A DNA stretch of 15,234 bases from Geodermatophilaceae bacterium (GCA_013696785.1 JACCXW010000245.1:1-15234); one strand, 5' to 3'; positions 1 to 7,300 are shown, numbered from the stretch's first letter. Numbers and translations: made by a program. Notes: generated by a model from the letters alone, not told the origin.

Positions 1-57
1 CGGGCTCCGGCGCCGAGGTATCAGCAGGCCTCGAACGGCCTCTCTAACCGCAGATGT

Positions 58-71
58 GTCCCGATCGGGAC
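58..71. promoter_or_regulatory. 14-bp perfect palindrome upstream of the peptidase gene (candidate operator)
   Basis: GTCCCGATCGGGAC is identical to its reverse complement and ends 21 bases before the ATG at 93. Its position just upstream of the ribosome binding site would suit a repressor operator. As RNA it would make only a short hairpin with a tight loop, so a DNA-binding role is the better guess. No cognate regulator is identifiable. A perfect 14-mer can occur by chance in GC-rich DNA. Confidence 0.3.
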
Positions 72-81
72 GCAGCCAGCC

Positions 82-88
82 AAGGAGG
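82..88 (+). promoter_or_regulatory. Ribosome binding site that sets the peptidase start
   Basis: AAGGAGG is followed by a 4-base spacer and the ATG at 93. This near-perfect Shine-Dalgarno favours 93 over the in-frame ATG at 54, which has no such signal and would place the palindrome and the SD inside the coding sequence. Confidence 0.75.
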
Positions 89-92
89 GCAC

Positions 93-2996
93 ATGTCCCA
101 GGAATATGACGCCGAACGACGCCTGTACATCGACGAAGACCCGGAGGGCAACGGCAGAGTCGTCCGACCGGCCGACCGCAACCGCCGCACGTCGGCCCAA
201 CTTCCCCAGCTCGCCGCAGCGGAATTCCTGACCGAGCATGCCGACGTCGTCGGCGTGCGCCCGGAGTGGCTGACCGGTGCCGCGCTCGCCGGCGGGGCCA
301 ACGCGGTCGAGGAGACCGAGAACGCCGACGGCATCGAGCTGAGGTTCAGCGACGAGAAGACCCAGTTCGACAGCACCACCGTCGGTTACCAGCAGACCTG
401 GCGGGGGCTACCGGTCTGGCGGGCCGGAGTCACCGTCACGCTGCGGACCGATCCGGCCCGAGTGGGCAACGTCCACAACACGACGTACCCCGAGATCGAT
501 GTCGACCTGCCGAACCAGACCGACATGCGCCGTGGGGTCACTGGCGAGCGCGGCCTGATGACCGTCGCGACGGGTACCCGATTCACCGCCGGCGCGAGGA
601 AGGCGCGGGCCACGGACTCCATTTCCGACCGAACCCGGATCGAGATCGTCACCGACCAGACGGTGGTGTACAAGTACGACGCGGCGAAGCGGCTCACCGA
701 CGAGGTCGCCCGACCTTCGGTCGCCGAAATTAAGGGCCACAGCCACGCCGTCCCCTTCCCCTTCGAGTTGCCGCCCGCGCCCGACATCGCGGACGGAGCG
801 TTCCGGATCGCCCGTGAACTGGTGTTCCGGATCATCACGCCGCCGTACGGCCTCGTGACCTGGATCGCGCTCGTCGATGTCGAGACCGGGGCGCTGCTCT
901 ACCTTCGACCGTTCCTTGCCGACGTCAGCGGCATGGTGTTCCAGCGCGACCCGTTCACGGCCGGCGGGACGGCCGGTCCGGACTCCAGCGCTGCCGCCCT
1001 GAACCCCTTCCGCAGCTCGGTCGCGCTCGTCGGCCTCACCGCTCCGGCGCCGGGAGCCGACCAGGCGCTGAGCGGCAATCGCGTGCAGATCAACGACTTC
1101 GAGCCGGCGACGGTGGCTCCGCCGACCCGGCCGTCGGGTTCCAACTTCGACTACGACAGCCGCACGAACAACTTCGCCGCCGTCAACGCCTACCACCACA
1201 ACGACGCGTTCTTCCGGGTGGTGGAAAGTCTCGGCTTCACCATGGGCACGTTCTTCAACGGAACGACGTTCCCGGTACCCGTCGACCACCGCGGCCGCTT
1301 CGGGTCCGCCGACGGCATCGAGATCAACGCGTCCTGTTCCGGAAACGGCACCGGCGGCATCGCCAACGTGGACTACGAGCTGGCGAACCTCGGCGACACG
1401 ACCAATCCGATCGGCATCGCCAACGACTGGCGGGTAGTCCTGCACGAGCTCGGCGGGCACGGCATCCTGTACGACCACGTGAACTCGCCGAACTTCGGGT
1501 TCGCGCACTCCGCCGGCGACAGCTTCGCCGCCGTACTGAACGACCCGGACACCCTGGCCGCGGACAGGTTCCTCACCTTCCCGTGGGTTTCCTCGGTCAT
1601 CAACCGCCGGCACGACCGGCCGGTCGGCGGAGGTTGGGCCTGGGGCGGCACGAACGACGTCGGCTCGTACAGCACCGAGCAGATCCTGTCCACAACACAC
1701 TTCCGGATCTACCGCAGCCTGGGGGGTGACTCCAGCAGTCCGGACATGCGCCGGTTCGCGGCGAGGGTCACCGCCTATCTCATGCTCCGCGGTGTCGGGA
1801 CGCTCACGCCGGCCACCAACCCGGGCAACGTCACGGGTTGGGTCAACGCCCTGCTCGCCGCCGACGCGGGTGACTGGACAAGTACGAGCCTCGCCGGTGG
1901 CGCCTACGGGAAGGTGATCCGCTGGGCGTTCGAGAAGCAGGGGCTCTACCAGGCGCCAGGGGCGCCGACGCCGGTCGCACGCGAGGGCAAGCCGCCGGCG
2001 CAGGACGTCTACATCGACGACGGACGGCACGGGGAGTACCAGCACCAGCCGGTGCACTGGGACAACCAGAACGTCTGGAACCGGCGGTTCGCCGACGACG
2101 GCACAACGCACGAGGACCCTTGGCTGAACCGCAACAACTACGCTTACACGCGGGTACGCAACCGGGGTACGGCGACGGCGACGAACGTCGTCGTCAAGGC
2201 CTTCCACACCGATCCAGGTGCCGGGCTGGTCTGGCCGGACGACTGGCAGGCGATGACGACCGCGCAGATCGCCGTACCGGACATCCCGGCCGGTGGTGAG
2301 GTGATGGTCGGTCCCTTCTCCTGGACGCCGACGACACCGGACCACGAGTGCCTGCTCATGATCGCATCGTCGTCGGGCGACCCGAGCAACGTGAGCGCCT
2401 TCACCGCAGGGGAGTCGATCGCCGAGTGGCGGCTGGTCCCGCACGACAACAACATCGGCCAGCGCAACGTGCACCCCGTACCTGCCGCCGGCGGTGCGGC
2501 CGGGATCGTCGCCGTGCTGGACGGGCGGTCCTTCACGGTGCGCAACCCGTTCGACTCGCGGGTGAGGGTGATCATCGACATCGCGCTGCCGAGCGTGCTG
2601 GCCGAGAAGGACTGGGCCGTCACCCTGTCCAACGCCGGCGGGCAGGCGTTCGGCCTGGCGGCGGGAGCGTCGAAGAGCGTGCGGTTGGCGGTCAAGAGCG
2701 GCGGCGACGTGACCGCCGACGAAGTCGCCAGCAGCGCCCGGCGCGATGTCGTGGTGTCCGTGCGAGCCGACGGGATCCTGCTCGGTGGGATGTCCTACCG
2801 ACTCGACCCCGAGCGCAAGGAACCCCTGCCTCAGGATGACGACCACGACCACGAACACGGCGACTGCGGGTGCGGGTCCGACAGGTGCAAGGGAGCCGCC
2901 AAGGGCCTGCTGCGCTGCCTGGACCTGCCAGGCGACAGCGTGTCCCGCGTCCGGTTGCGCCGGGTCGGCGTGGACATCGAACTGGATGACTGCTAG
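93..2996 (+). CDS. Large gluzincin-like metallopeptidase with HExxxH motif and His/Cys-rich tail
   Basis: A 967-residue protein starting at the ATG after AAGGAGG. I see no signal peptide or membrane helix, so export by the Sec route is not evident. Residues about 97-117 resemble the FTP/PepSY propeptide region of thermolysin-like and fungalysin-like enzymes (YQQTWRGLPVWRAGV). The core holds HELGGH at 451-456 and then GFAHSAGDSFAA, with Asp476 twenty residues after His456. That is the spacing of the third zinc ligand in thermolysin, where the residue is Glu. A YSTEQIL segment around Glu529 follows. Residues about 676-770 look like a CARDB-type beta domain. The tail has His918, His920, His922, Cys925, Cys927, Cys932, Cys942 and Cys967, likely a metal site. 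The motif is HExxxH rather than HExxH, a form known from dipeptidyl peptidase III (M49). Peptidase activity is inferred, and the substrate is unknown. Confidence 0.75.
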   Translation: MSQEYDAERRLYIDEDPEGNGRVVRPADRNRRTSAQLPQLAAAEFLTEHADVVGVRPEWLTGAALAGGANAVEETENADGIELRFSDEKTQFDSTTVGYQQTWRGLPVWRAGVTVTLRTDPARVGNVHNTTYPEIDVDLPNQTDMRRGVTGERGLMTVATGTRFTAGARKARATDSISDRTRIEIVTDQTVVYKYDAAKRLTDEVARPSVAEIKGHSHAVPFPFELPPAPDIADGAFRIARELVFRIITPPYGLVTWIALVDVETGALLYLRPFLADVSGMVFQRDPFTAGGTAGPDSSAAALNPFRSSVALVGLTAPAPGADQALSGNRVQINDFEPATVAPPTRPSGSNFDYDSRTNNFAAVNAYHHNDAFFRVVESLGFTMGTFFNGTTFPVPVDHRGRFGSADGIEINASCSGNGTGGIANVDYELANLGDTTNPIGIANDWRVVLHELGGHGILYDHVNSPNFGFAHSAGDSFAAVLNDPDTLAADRFLTFPWVSSVINRRHDRPVGGGWAWGGTNDVGSYSTEQILSTTHFRIYRSLGGDSSSPDMRRFAARVTAYLMLRGVGTLTPATNPGNVTGWVNALLAADAGDWTSTSLAGGAYGKVIRWAFEKQGLYQAPGAPTPVAREGKPPAQDVYIDDGRHGEYQHQPVHWDNQNVWNRRFADDGTTHEDPWLNRNNYAYTRVRNRGTATATNVVVKAFHTDPGAGLVWPDDWQAMTTAQIAVPDIPAGGEVMVGPFSWTPTTPDHECLLMIASSSGDPSNVSAFTAGESIAEWRLVPHDNNIGQRNVHPVPAAGGAAGIVAVLDGRSFTVRNPFDSRVRVIIDIALPSVLAEKDWAVTLSNAGGQAFGLAAGASKSVRLAVKSGGDVTADEVASSARRDVVVSVRADGILLGGMSYRLDPERKEPLPQDDDHDHEHGDCGCGSDRCKGAAKGLLRCLDLPGDSVSRVRLRRVGVDIELDDC

Positions 2997-3014
2997 CTCC
3001 CGGCTAGCGGGCGA

Positions 3015-3060
3015 TGATCATGGGGTTTGGCCGGTCAGGACCGGCCGAACCCCATGATCA
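3015..3060. terminator. Long inverted repeat between convergent genes (probable bidirectional terminator)
   Basis: Two 22-base arms (3015-3036 and 3039-3060) flank a 2-base centre and are complementary except for one position (3028/3047, a T-G pair). As RNA this gives about 21 pairs closed by a CAGG tetraloop. It begins 19 bases after the peptidase stop and its right arm contains the TGA stop of the convergent lipoprotein gene (3058-3060). No T-run follows on either strand, so it would be a non-canonical actinobacterial-type terminator. Such elements can also be dispersed repeats. Confidence 0.7.
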
Positions 3061-4020
3061 CGCGGATTCGACGGCGGCCGGGGCGCCCGAGGGGCGCCTG
3101 CGGCGCGCGACCAGAACCCCGGCGCCGCCGAGCAGTGCCAGCAGGCCCAGGAAGGGCAGTGCCGCCCCGACGGCGGTCAGCAGGCCGGCGCCGACCGTCA
3201 CGAACGCGTTCCATCCGTCGCTCAGCCCGGCCAGGAAGCCCGTCGAGTCGTCGTCGACGACGGCATCCGCCCGGATTGCGACCAAGTGCAGTGTCACGGT
3301 CGCGAGCGCGACCTGGTCGTTCAGCGCCCGCTGCTGGGCTTGCAGCGACTCCAGCTCGGTCTCGCGTCCGGCGAGTTCGCGCTCGAGCGTGACGAGGTCG
3401 GTGATGTCGCTCGCATCGGCGATGAGGCCACGTAACCGGTCAAGGCTCGCCTGCAGGCTCTGGACGCGCGAGTCGACGTCGGCGACGATCGTGGTGACAT
3501 CCTCCGAACTGACCGAGCGCGACAATTCCTCCCCCAGCTCCGCCAGACCGGAGAGGACCTCGCTCACTGCCCCGGGCGGGACCCGCAGCACCAGGTCGGC
3601 GGTCTGCTGCTCATCGGCGCCGCCACGGACGTCTCCGGTGATCTGACCGCCCGCCGTGTCGACGAGCAACGCTGCCCGTTCGGCGTCCCGGGTCACGTCC
3701 TCGCTGCGAACTCGGATCTCGGCGGTCGTGATGACCTCGCGATCAAGGATCTCCGGAGCGAATGGCAGCGCGGTGTCCACATCCTCGGCAGAACCACCGG
3801 ATTCGTCCTGCACGGGTGGACCGGCAACCCCGGAGTCGGCGCCGCTGGTGGTCGCGTCGTCGATTCCTCCGCTGCAGCCGGTCAGGACGAGTCCCGCTGC
3901 CAGTATGAGCACCGGCCACACCGACCTTGCCCCCCGTGCGCGACGACGCGCCGGTGGGCCGGCGGCGTGTCCCCGTCCCTGCGGGGCAAGGTGGGCGAAG
4001 GTCGTGCGTGGTCCGGTCAT
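3058..4020 (-). CDS. DUF4349-family membrane-anchored lipoprotein
   Basis: A 320-residue protein of unknown function. The start is the ATG at 4020, with GGAGA a few bases upstream. An Arg-rich n-region (residues 25-32) and a hydrophobic stretch lead to the lipobox LTGC with Cys49 as the lipidated residue, so the N-terminus should be tethered outside the membrane. The middle shows the DUF4349 pattern: a beta-rich segment with a conserved Arg-Val-Pro-Pro-Gly turn, then a long helical region (about 180-240) rich in Glu, Gln and Leu that is probably a coiled coil. Residues about 268-305 form one or two transmembrane helices followed by an Arg cluster and a short cytoplasmic tail. Anchoring at both ends leaves an extracytoplasmic coiled-coil domain. 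It diverges from hemY across a 90-bp gap. The family assignment is from pattern recall, and its role is not known. Confidence 0.85.
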   Translation of the reverse strand: MTGPRTTFAHLAPQGRGHAAGPPARRRARGARSVWPVLILAAGLVLTGCSGGIDDATTSGADSGVAGPPVQDESGGSAEDVDTALPFAPEILDREVITTAEIRVRSEDVTRDAERAALLVDTAGGQITGDVRGGADEQQTADLVLRVPPGAVSEVLSGLAELGEELSRSVSSEDVTTIVADVDSRVQSLQASLDRLRGLIADASDITDLVTLERELAGRETELESLQAQQRALNDQVALATVTLHLVAIRADAVVDDDSTGFLAGLSDGWNAFVTVGAGLLTAVGAALPFLGLLALLGGAGVLVARRRRPSGAPAAVESA

Positions 4021-4110
4021 CGGGGTCTCCAGTCGTCGGCGTCGCTGGTCTGACGGGGCGTGTCACCGCCCGGTTCCGGCCGCAGGTCACGGATGGGTGA
4101 CGATGCGTTC

Positions 4111-5496
4111 ATGGAAAACATGCGGGTCGTCGTCGTGGGTGCCGGTATCGCCGGGCTCACCGCCGCCTGCGACCTGGCCCGTACGGCGCCGCCCGGGACC
4201 GAGATCCTGGTCCTCGAAGGCAGTCGTCGTGTCGGCGGGAAGCTTGCGGTCTCCGAGGTCGCCGGTGTACCGGTGGACGAAGGGGCAGAGGCCGCCTTGG
4301 CCCGGGTGCCCGAGGTGCTCGATCTCATGACCGAGCTCGGACTCGGCGACGAGATCGTCTACCCGGCGACGACGAGTGCCTCGATCGCCGTGGCCGGCAC
4401 GTTGCGGCCAGTGCCGGCCGGGACGCTGCTGGGTGTACCGACGGATCTGGCGGCCCTGCGCGGCTCGGAGCTGCTGAGTCCGGCAGGTCTCGCGGCGATC
4501 GACCGCGACCTGACCGAGCCCGGAGAGCCGGTGACCCAGGACGTGTCTGTCGGGGCGCTGATCCGGCAGCGGCTGGGCACGGAGATCGTGGACCGCTTGA
4601 TCGAGCCGCTGCTCGGTGGCGTGTACGCCGGTCGCACGGAGCTGCTTTCGCTGCAGGCGACGATGCCCGCGCTCGCGGCTCAGCTGCGCGACAACGGTTC
4701 GCTGGTCGAGGCCGCTCGTGCGGCGCGGGCTGCCGCCAAGGCTGCCGACGGGCCGGTGTTCGCGACCCTGCGCGGCGGACTGGCCCGGTTGGCGCTGACC
4801 CTGGCCGAGCAGCCGGGGATCACCGTGCGGACGGGAACACCGGTGCGCGAACTCGCCCGGACGGCACGCGGGTTCCGGTTGGTGACCGGTTCCGTCCCTG
4901 CGCCGGCGGCCGTCGAGGCCGATGCGGTCGTCATCGCCGTACCGGCGAACAAAGCCGCGCCACTGCTCGCCACGGTGGCGCCGCGGGCAGCGTCCGAGTT
5001 AGCGGCCGTTGCCGTCGCGAGCATGGCCGTGATCACCCTCGCCGTACCCCGGCAGGCTTTCCCGCCGGGCAGCGGCCTGCTCGTCGCCGGCGCCGGCGCG
5101 GTCAAGGCGGTGACCCTCTCGTCGCAGAAGTGGGCGCACCTGGACACCGCGGAACATGTCTTCATCAGGGCATCCATCGGGCGGCGCGGGGAAGAGCACC
5201 TGTTGCAGCGCTCGGACGAGGAACTCGTGGCGCTGGCCGTCGCCCAGTTGGCGTCGCTGATCGGCTTGTCCGGCGGACCCGTTGATTCACGGGTCAGCCG
5301 GTGGGGCGGGGGACTGCCGCAGTACGACGTCGGCCACACCGACCGCGTCCGGCGGATCTACGAGGACGTCAGTGCGGTACCCGGGCTCGCGGTCTGCGGG
5401 GCGGCGTACGACGGGGTGGGGGTCGCCGCCTGCATACGGGGCGCCCACCACGCCGCCGTAGCGATCCGGCGCAAGGGACAATGGACGAATGGCTGA
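4111..5496 (+). CDS. hemY: HemY-type FAD-dependent coproporphyrinogen/protoporphyrinogen oxidase
   Basis: A 461-residue flavoprotein from the ATG at 4111. Other in-frame starts are GTG 4060, ATG 4093 and ATG 4120, and no strong Shine-Dalgarno decides between them. The FAD-binding Rossmann motif is at the N-terminus (GAGIAG, 10-15), with Glu36 at the end of strand beta-2 for the ribose and an RVGGK loop after it. The C-terminus has the second FAD-contacting segment (GLAVCGAAYDGVGVAACIRG), typical of amine-oxidase/PPO-fold enzymes. In Actinomycetota this enzyme oxidises coproporphyrinogen III to coproporphyrin III. The stop overlaps the hemQ start by 8 bases, which suggests translational coupling. 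With HemQ next door the coproporphyrin-dependent haem route is well supported. The ferrochelatase is not in the window. Confidence 0.92.
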   Translation: MENMRVVVVGAGIAGLTAACDLARTAPPGTEILVLEGSRRVGGKLAVSEVAGVPVDEGAEAALARVPEVLDLMTELGLGDEIVYPATTSASIAVAGTLRPVPAGTLLGVPTDLAALRGSELLSPAGLAAIDRDLTEPGEPVTQDVSVGALIRQRLGTEIVDRLIEPLLGGVYAGRTELLSLQATMPALAAQLRDNGSLVEAARAARAAAKAADGPVFATLRGGLARLALTLAEQPGITVRTGTPVRELARTARGFRLVTGSVPAPAAVEADAVVIAVPANKAAPLLATVAPRAASELAAVAVASMAVITLAVPRQAFPPGSGLLVAGAGAVKAVTLSSQKWAHLDTAEHVFIRASIGRRGEEHLLQRSDEELVALAVAQLASLIGLSGGPVDSRVSRWGGGLPQYDVGHTDRVRRIYEDVSAVPGLAVCGAAYDGVGVAACIRGAHHAAVAIRRKGQWTNG

Positions 5497-6184
5497 CGGC
5501 AAGCGCGCCCGCGAACTGAACGAGAGCATCCGGTACACGATGTGGTCCGTCTTCCGGGCGGCGACCCCGCTGCCCGACGACCGGCGCGAGGCAGTGGCGG
5601 CCGAGGTCGAGGACCTCGTGGAGCAGTTGCTGGCCAAAGACGTCGTCGTACGCGGGACGTATGACGTCTCCGGACTGCGGGCCGACGCGGACTACCTGAT
5701 CTGGTGGCACGCTCCAGCCTCGGGGGACCTGCAGGAGGCATACGGCCGGTTCCGGCGAACCGAGCTCGGCCGGGCCAGCGAGCCGGTGTGGTCTCAACTA
5801 GCGCTGCATCGTCCGGCGGAGTTCAACAAGAGCCACATCCCGGCGTTCCTGGCGGGCGAGGAGCCCAAGGCGTTCGTCTGCGTCTATCCCTTCGTCCGCT
5901 CGTACGAGTGGTACCTGCTCGAGGACGCAGAACGGCGGGCGATGCTCGCCGAGCACGGCCAGCTGGCGCGCGGGTTTCCCGACGTACGGGCCAACACCGT
6001 CGCGTCGTTCGCGCTCGGTGACTACGAGTGGATGCTGGCCTTCGAGGCGGACGAGCTGCACCGGATCGTGGACCTCATGCGGGAGCTCCGCGCGTCGACG
6101 GCGCGGCGGCACGTGCGCGAGGAATTGCCGTTCTACACCGGTTCCCGCAAGCCGATCGCCGAGCTCGTCGCCGGACTTCCCTGA
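5489..6184 (+). CDS. hemQ: Coproheme decarboxylase HemQ (ChdC), chlorite-dismutase fold
   Basis: A 231-residue protein starting inside the end of hemY (ATGGCTGA overlap), with AAGGGA about 10 bases upstream. HemQ uses hydrogen peroxide to decarboxylate two propionates of coproheme III, giving haem b. The ferredoxin-like chlorite-dismutase fold is recognisable from RYTMWSVF near the start, DYLIWWHAP (68-76) and HRPAEFNKSHIPAFL (107-121). Tyr133 in VYPFVRSYEWYLL matches the catalytic tyrosine and His156 in LAEHG matches the proximal haem ligand of actinobacterial ChdC. Both key residues are present, so it should be active in the cytoplasm. Its last 52 bases overlap the 3' end of the convergent regulator gene. 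As I recall it, the hemY-hemQ order matches Rv2677c-Rv2676c of M. tuberculosis. Confidence 0.95.
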   Translation: MADGKRARELNESIRYTMWSVFRAATPLPDDRREAVAAEVEDLVEQLLAKDVVVRGTYDVSGLRADADYLIWWHAPASGDLQEAYGRFRRTELGRASEPVWSQLALHRPAEFNKSHIPAFLAGEEPKAFVCVYPFVRSYEWYLLEDAERRAMLAEHGQLARGFPDVRANTVASFALGDYEWMLAFEADELHRIVDLMRELRASTARRHVREELPFYTGSRKPIAELVAGLP

Positions 6185-6999
6185 CCCATCCCAGCGGCGA
6201 AATTCGCGGCCAGGATCGGCAACAATTGCGCCGTCTCGGCGTCGGCGGGAAGGAATGCCTCGACGCTGAGTTCGGCTGTCGTGATGTCCACCGCGGTGCC
6301 GAAAGTCGTCACCGTGCTGATGAAGGCGAGTTCGTGCTCGCCCGCGCGCATGCGCAGCGGAACGGCGAGTCCGTGGTCGATACCGTCGCGATCGATACCG
6401 CCCGGATAGGCCAGCAGCTCGCGGTGCAGCTCGACGAGCTCAGGTGCGGCGGTCACGGCGGCATCCCGTGCCAGCCGGTCCAGGATGTACGCACGCACCT
6501 GCGCCAGGTTGATGATCTGGCCGGCAGCACCGCGCGGGTGCAGGCTGACGCGCAGGACGTTCATCGGTGGTGTCAGCAGGTCGGCGTCGACGCCTTGCAG
6601 GAGCAACGGAACACTGGCGTTGGCCGCCACGAGATTCCACAGGCGGTCCACCACGAGCGCCGGGTACGGCTCGTAGCCCTTCAGCACCACCTCGAGGGCG
6701 TCGCGGATCGGCGCCATCTCCGGGTCGCCGAGCGGGCGCTGCACGAACGTCGGCGCGAAGCCGGCTGCCAGCAACAGCTGGTTGCGGTCTCGGAGCGGCA
6801 CCTCGAGCTGCTCGGCGAGCAGCAACACCATCGAGCGGCTGGGCCGTGATCGCCCGGTCTCGACGAAGCTCAGGTGACGAGCGGAGACACCGGCGTCCAG
6901 GGCGAGGTCGAGTTGGCTGCGCCGACGACGCCGGCGCCAGTCGCGCAGCATCATCCCGACGGGCGTGCGGTCGACGACATCCACCACGACATCCACCAC
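6133..6999 (-). CDS. XRE-family regulator with MmyB-type ligand-binding domain
   Basis: Up to 288 residues. The N-terminal Cro/C1-type helix-turn-helix spans about 18-72 (LRDWRRRRRRSQLDLALDAG, then VSARHLSFVETGRSRPSR). A MmyB ligand-binding domain follows from about residue 105 (YEPYPALVVDRLWNLVAAN) to about 260 (ELAFISTVTTFGTAVD), a PAS-like fold thought to bind small hydrophobic ligands. Family members usually end soon after the VEAFLPADAETA segment. Here roughly 25-30 extra residues run into the antisense of hemQ, as if an original stop was lost. The start is uncertain: GTG 6999 or nearby in-frame GTGs within a duplicated 12-mer, or ATG 6954, which would give 273 residues. It is divergent from the hydrolase gene at 7301, the usual arrangement for a regulator and its target. 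Confidence 0.88.
   Translation of the reverse strand: MVDVVVDVVDRTPVGMMLRDWRRRRRRSQLDLALDAGVSARHLSFVETGRSRPSRSMVLLLAEQLEVPLRDRNQLLLAAGFAPTFVQRPLGDPEMAPIRDALEVVLKGYEPYPALVVDRLWNLVAANASVPLLLQGVDADLLTPPMNVLRVSLHPRGAAGQIINLAQVRAYILDRLARDAAVTAAPELVELHRELLAYPGGIDRDGIDHGLAVPLRMRAGEHELAFISTVTTFGTAVDITTAELSVEAFLPADAETAQLLPILAANFAAGMGQGSPATSSAIGLREPV
6976..6999. repeat. Tandem duplicated 12-mer at the 5' end of the regulator gene
   Basis: GACATCCACCAC occurs twice back to back (6976-6987 and 6988-6999). Read on the minus strand it supplies alternative in-frame GTG start codons and the low-complexity Val/Asp N-terminus of the regulator. Gain or loss of one copy would keep the frame and only shift start choice. 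Confidence 0.6.
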
Positions 7000-7075
7000 G
7001 ACCGGAGGATAGTGCCGAGGATCGCGGGTACCCCGGCGGGGCGGGGGAGCAGCAGGCTGTCAGTCTGTCCTCGCC

Positions 7076-7177
7076 CCACTTCTCGTCGAAGAGTTGGCAC
7101 ACGACCACGGTCAGCGCGGGGGCGTGCTCGCCGAGCATCTCCCGGCGGACGCGGGTGTTGACCGCCCGGTACTCGAC
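7076..7177 (-). pseudogene. Probable remnant of a RidA (YjgF/L-PSP) family gene
   Basis: This frame reads VEYRAVNTRVRREMLGEHAP and then ALTVVVCQLFDEKW. It resembles the helix-turn-strand region of RidA-family proteins, with an R-R-E-x-x-G segment, an A-P-A-x-T turn and a Val-rich strand. The strand that should follow in RidA (LVEVEA-like) is absent, and the sequence before the fragment is unrecognisable in all three minus-strand frames. It is therefore a fragment of about 34 codons, not a gene. RidA proteins deaminate reactive enamine/imine intermediates. The match is from memory of the family and could be chance. Confidence 0.35.
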
Positions 7178-7237
7178 ACCGCAGCTCCCTCCGCATGGAT
7201 ACCTCGCATGACCGACACGGTAGCCAGCGGCACGCGA

Positions 7238-7252
7238 CCGATGAGTTATCGG
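7238..7252. promoter_or_regulatory. Inverted repeat CCGAT-5-ATCGG upstream of the degenerate hydrolase
   Basis: Perfect 5-base arms are separated by GAGTT in the gap between the regulator and its divergent neighbour. It is a possible operator for the MmyB-type regulator encoded at 6133-6999. The arms are short, so confidence is low. Confidence 0.2.
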
Positions 7253-7289
7253 CCGGCCGGAGGTCACCACACGAAAGGCGCGACTTCCG

Positions 7290-7295
7290 AAGGAG
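7290..7295 (+). promoter_or_regulatory. Ribosome binding site that sets a GTG start
   Basis: AAGGAG followed by a 5-base spacer points to the GTG at 7301 rather than the in-frame ATGs at 7208 or 7241. Starting at 7301 also gives an N-terminus like that of the paralogue, which begins a few residues before the shared RIVRANGVDLC motif. Confidence 0.75.
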
Positions 7296-7300
7296 ATCTT

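Larger units (their letters stand above)
7000..7300. other. 301-bp divergent intergenic region between regulator and degenerate hydrolase
   Basis: No full gene is supported here. The region must hold promoters for both flanking divergent genes, though no convincing -35/-10 pair is obvious. On the minus strand 7076-7177 encodes a protein fragment resembling the C-terminal part of RidA-family proteins. An inverted repeat CCGAT-5-ATCGG lies at 7238-7252, 48 bases before the hydrolase start. ATGs at 7208 and 7241 are in frame with the hydrolase but lack a ribosome binding site. Confidence 0.6.

Noticed and set aside
26..41. Inverted repeat AGGCC-6-GGCCT near the left edge as a terminator
   Set aside because: Five-base arms with no T-run and no confirmed upstream gene; too weak to call.
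3..47. A short plus-strand frame ending in TAA at 45-47 that might be the tail of an upstream gene
   Set aside because: Only 14 codons are visible and the other frames are also open, so it cannot be told from chance.
54..92. Upstream in-frame ATG at 54 as the peptidase start
   Set aside because: It lacks a ribosome binding site, while AAGGAGG precisely precedes the ATG at 93.
408..2858. An 816-codon open frame antisense to the peptidase gene
   Set aside because: Its product is low-complexity and rich in Arg, Val, Asp and Gly with no motif. Long antisense frames are expected opposite GC-rich coding sequence, and the plus-strand frame has clear domains and an SD.
7251..7258. GGCCGGCC palindrome
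   Set aside because: An 8-base GC palindrome is expected by chance at this base composition and has no partner feature.
7094..7300. N-terminal extension of the degenerate hydrolase by up to 69 residues
   Set aside because: The extension has no resemblance to the paralogue and no ribosome binding site, and it lies over the putative remnant. AAGGAG before GTG 7301 is decisive.
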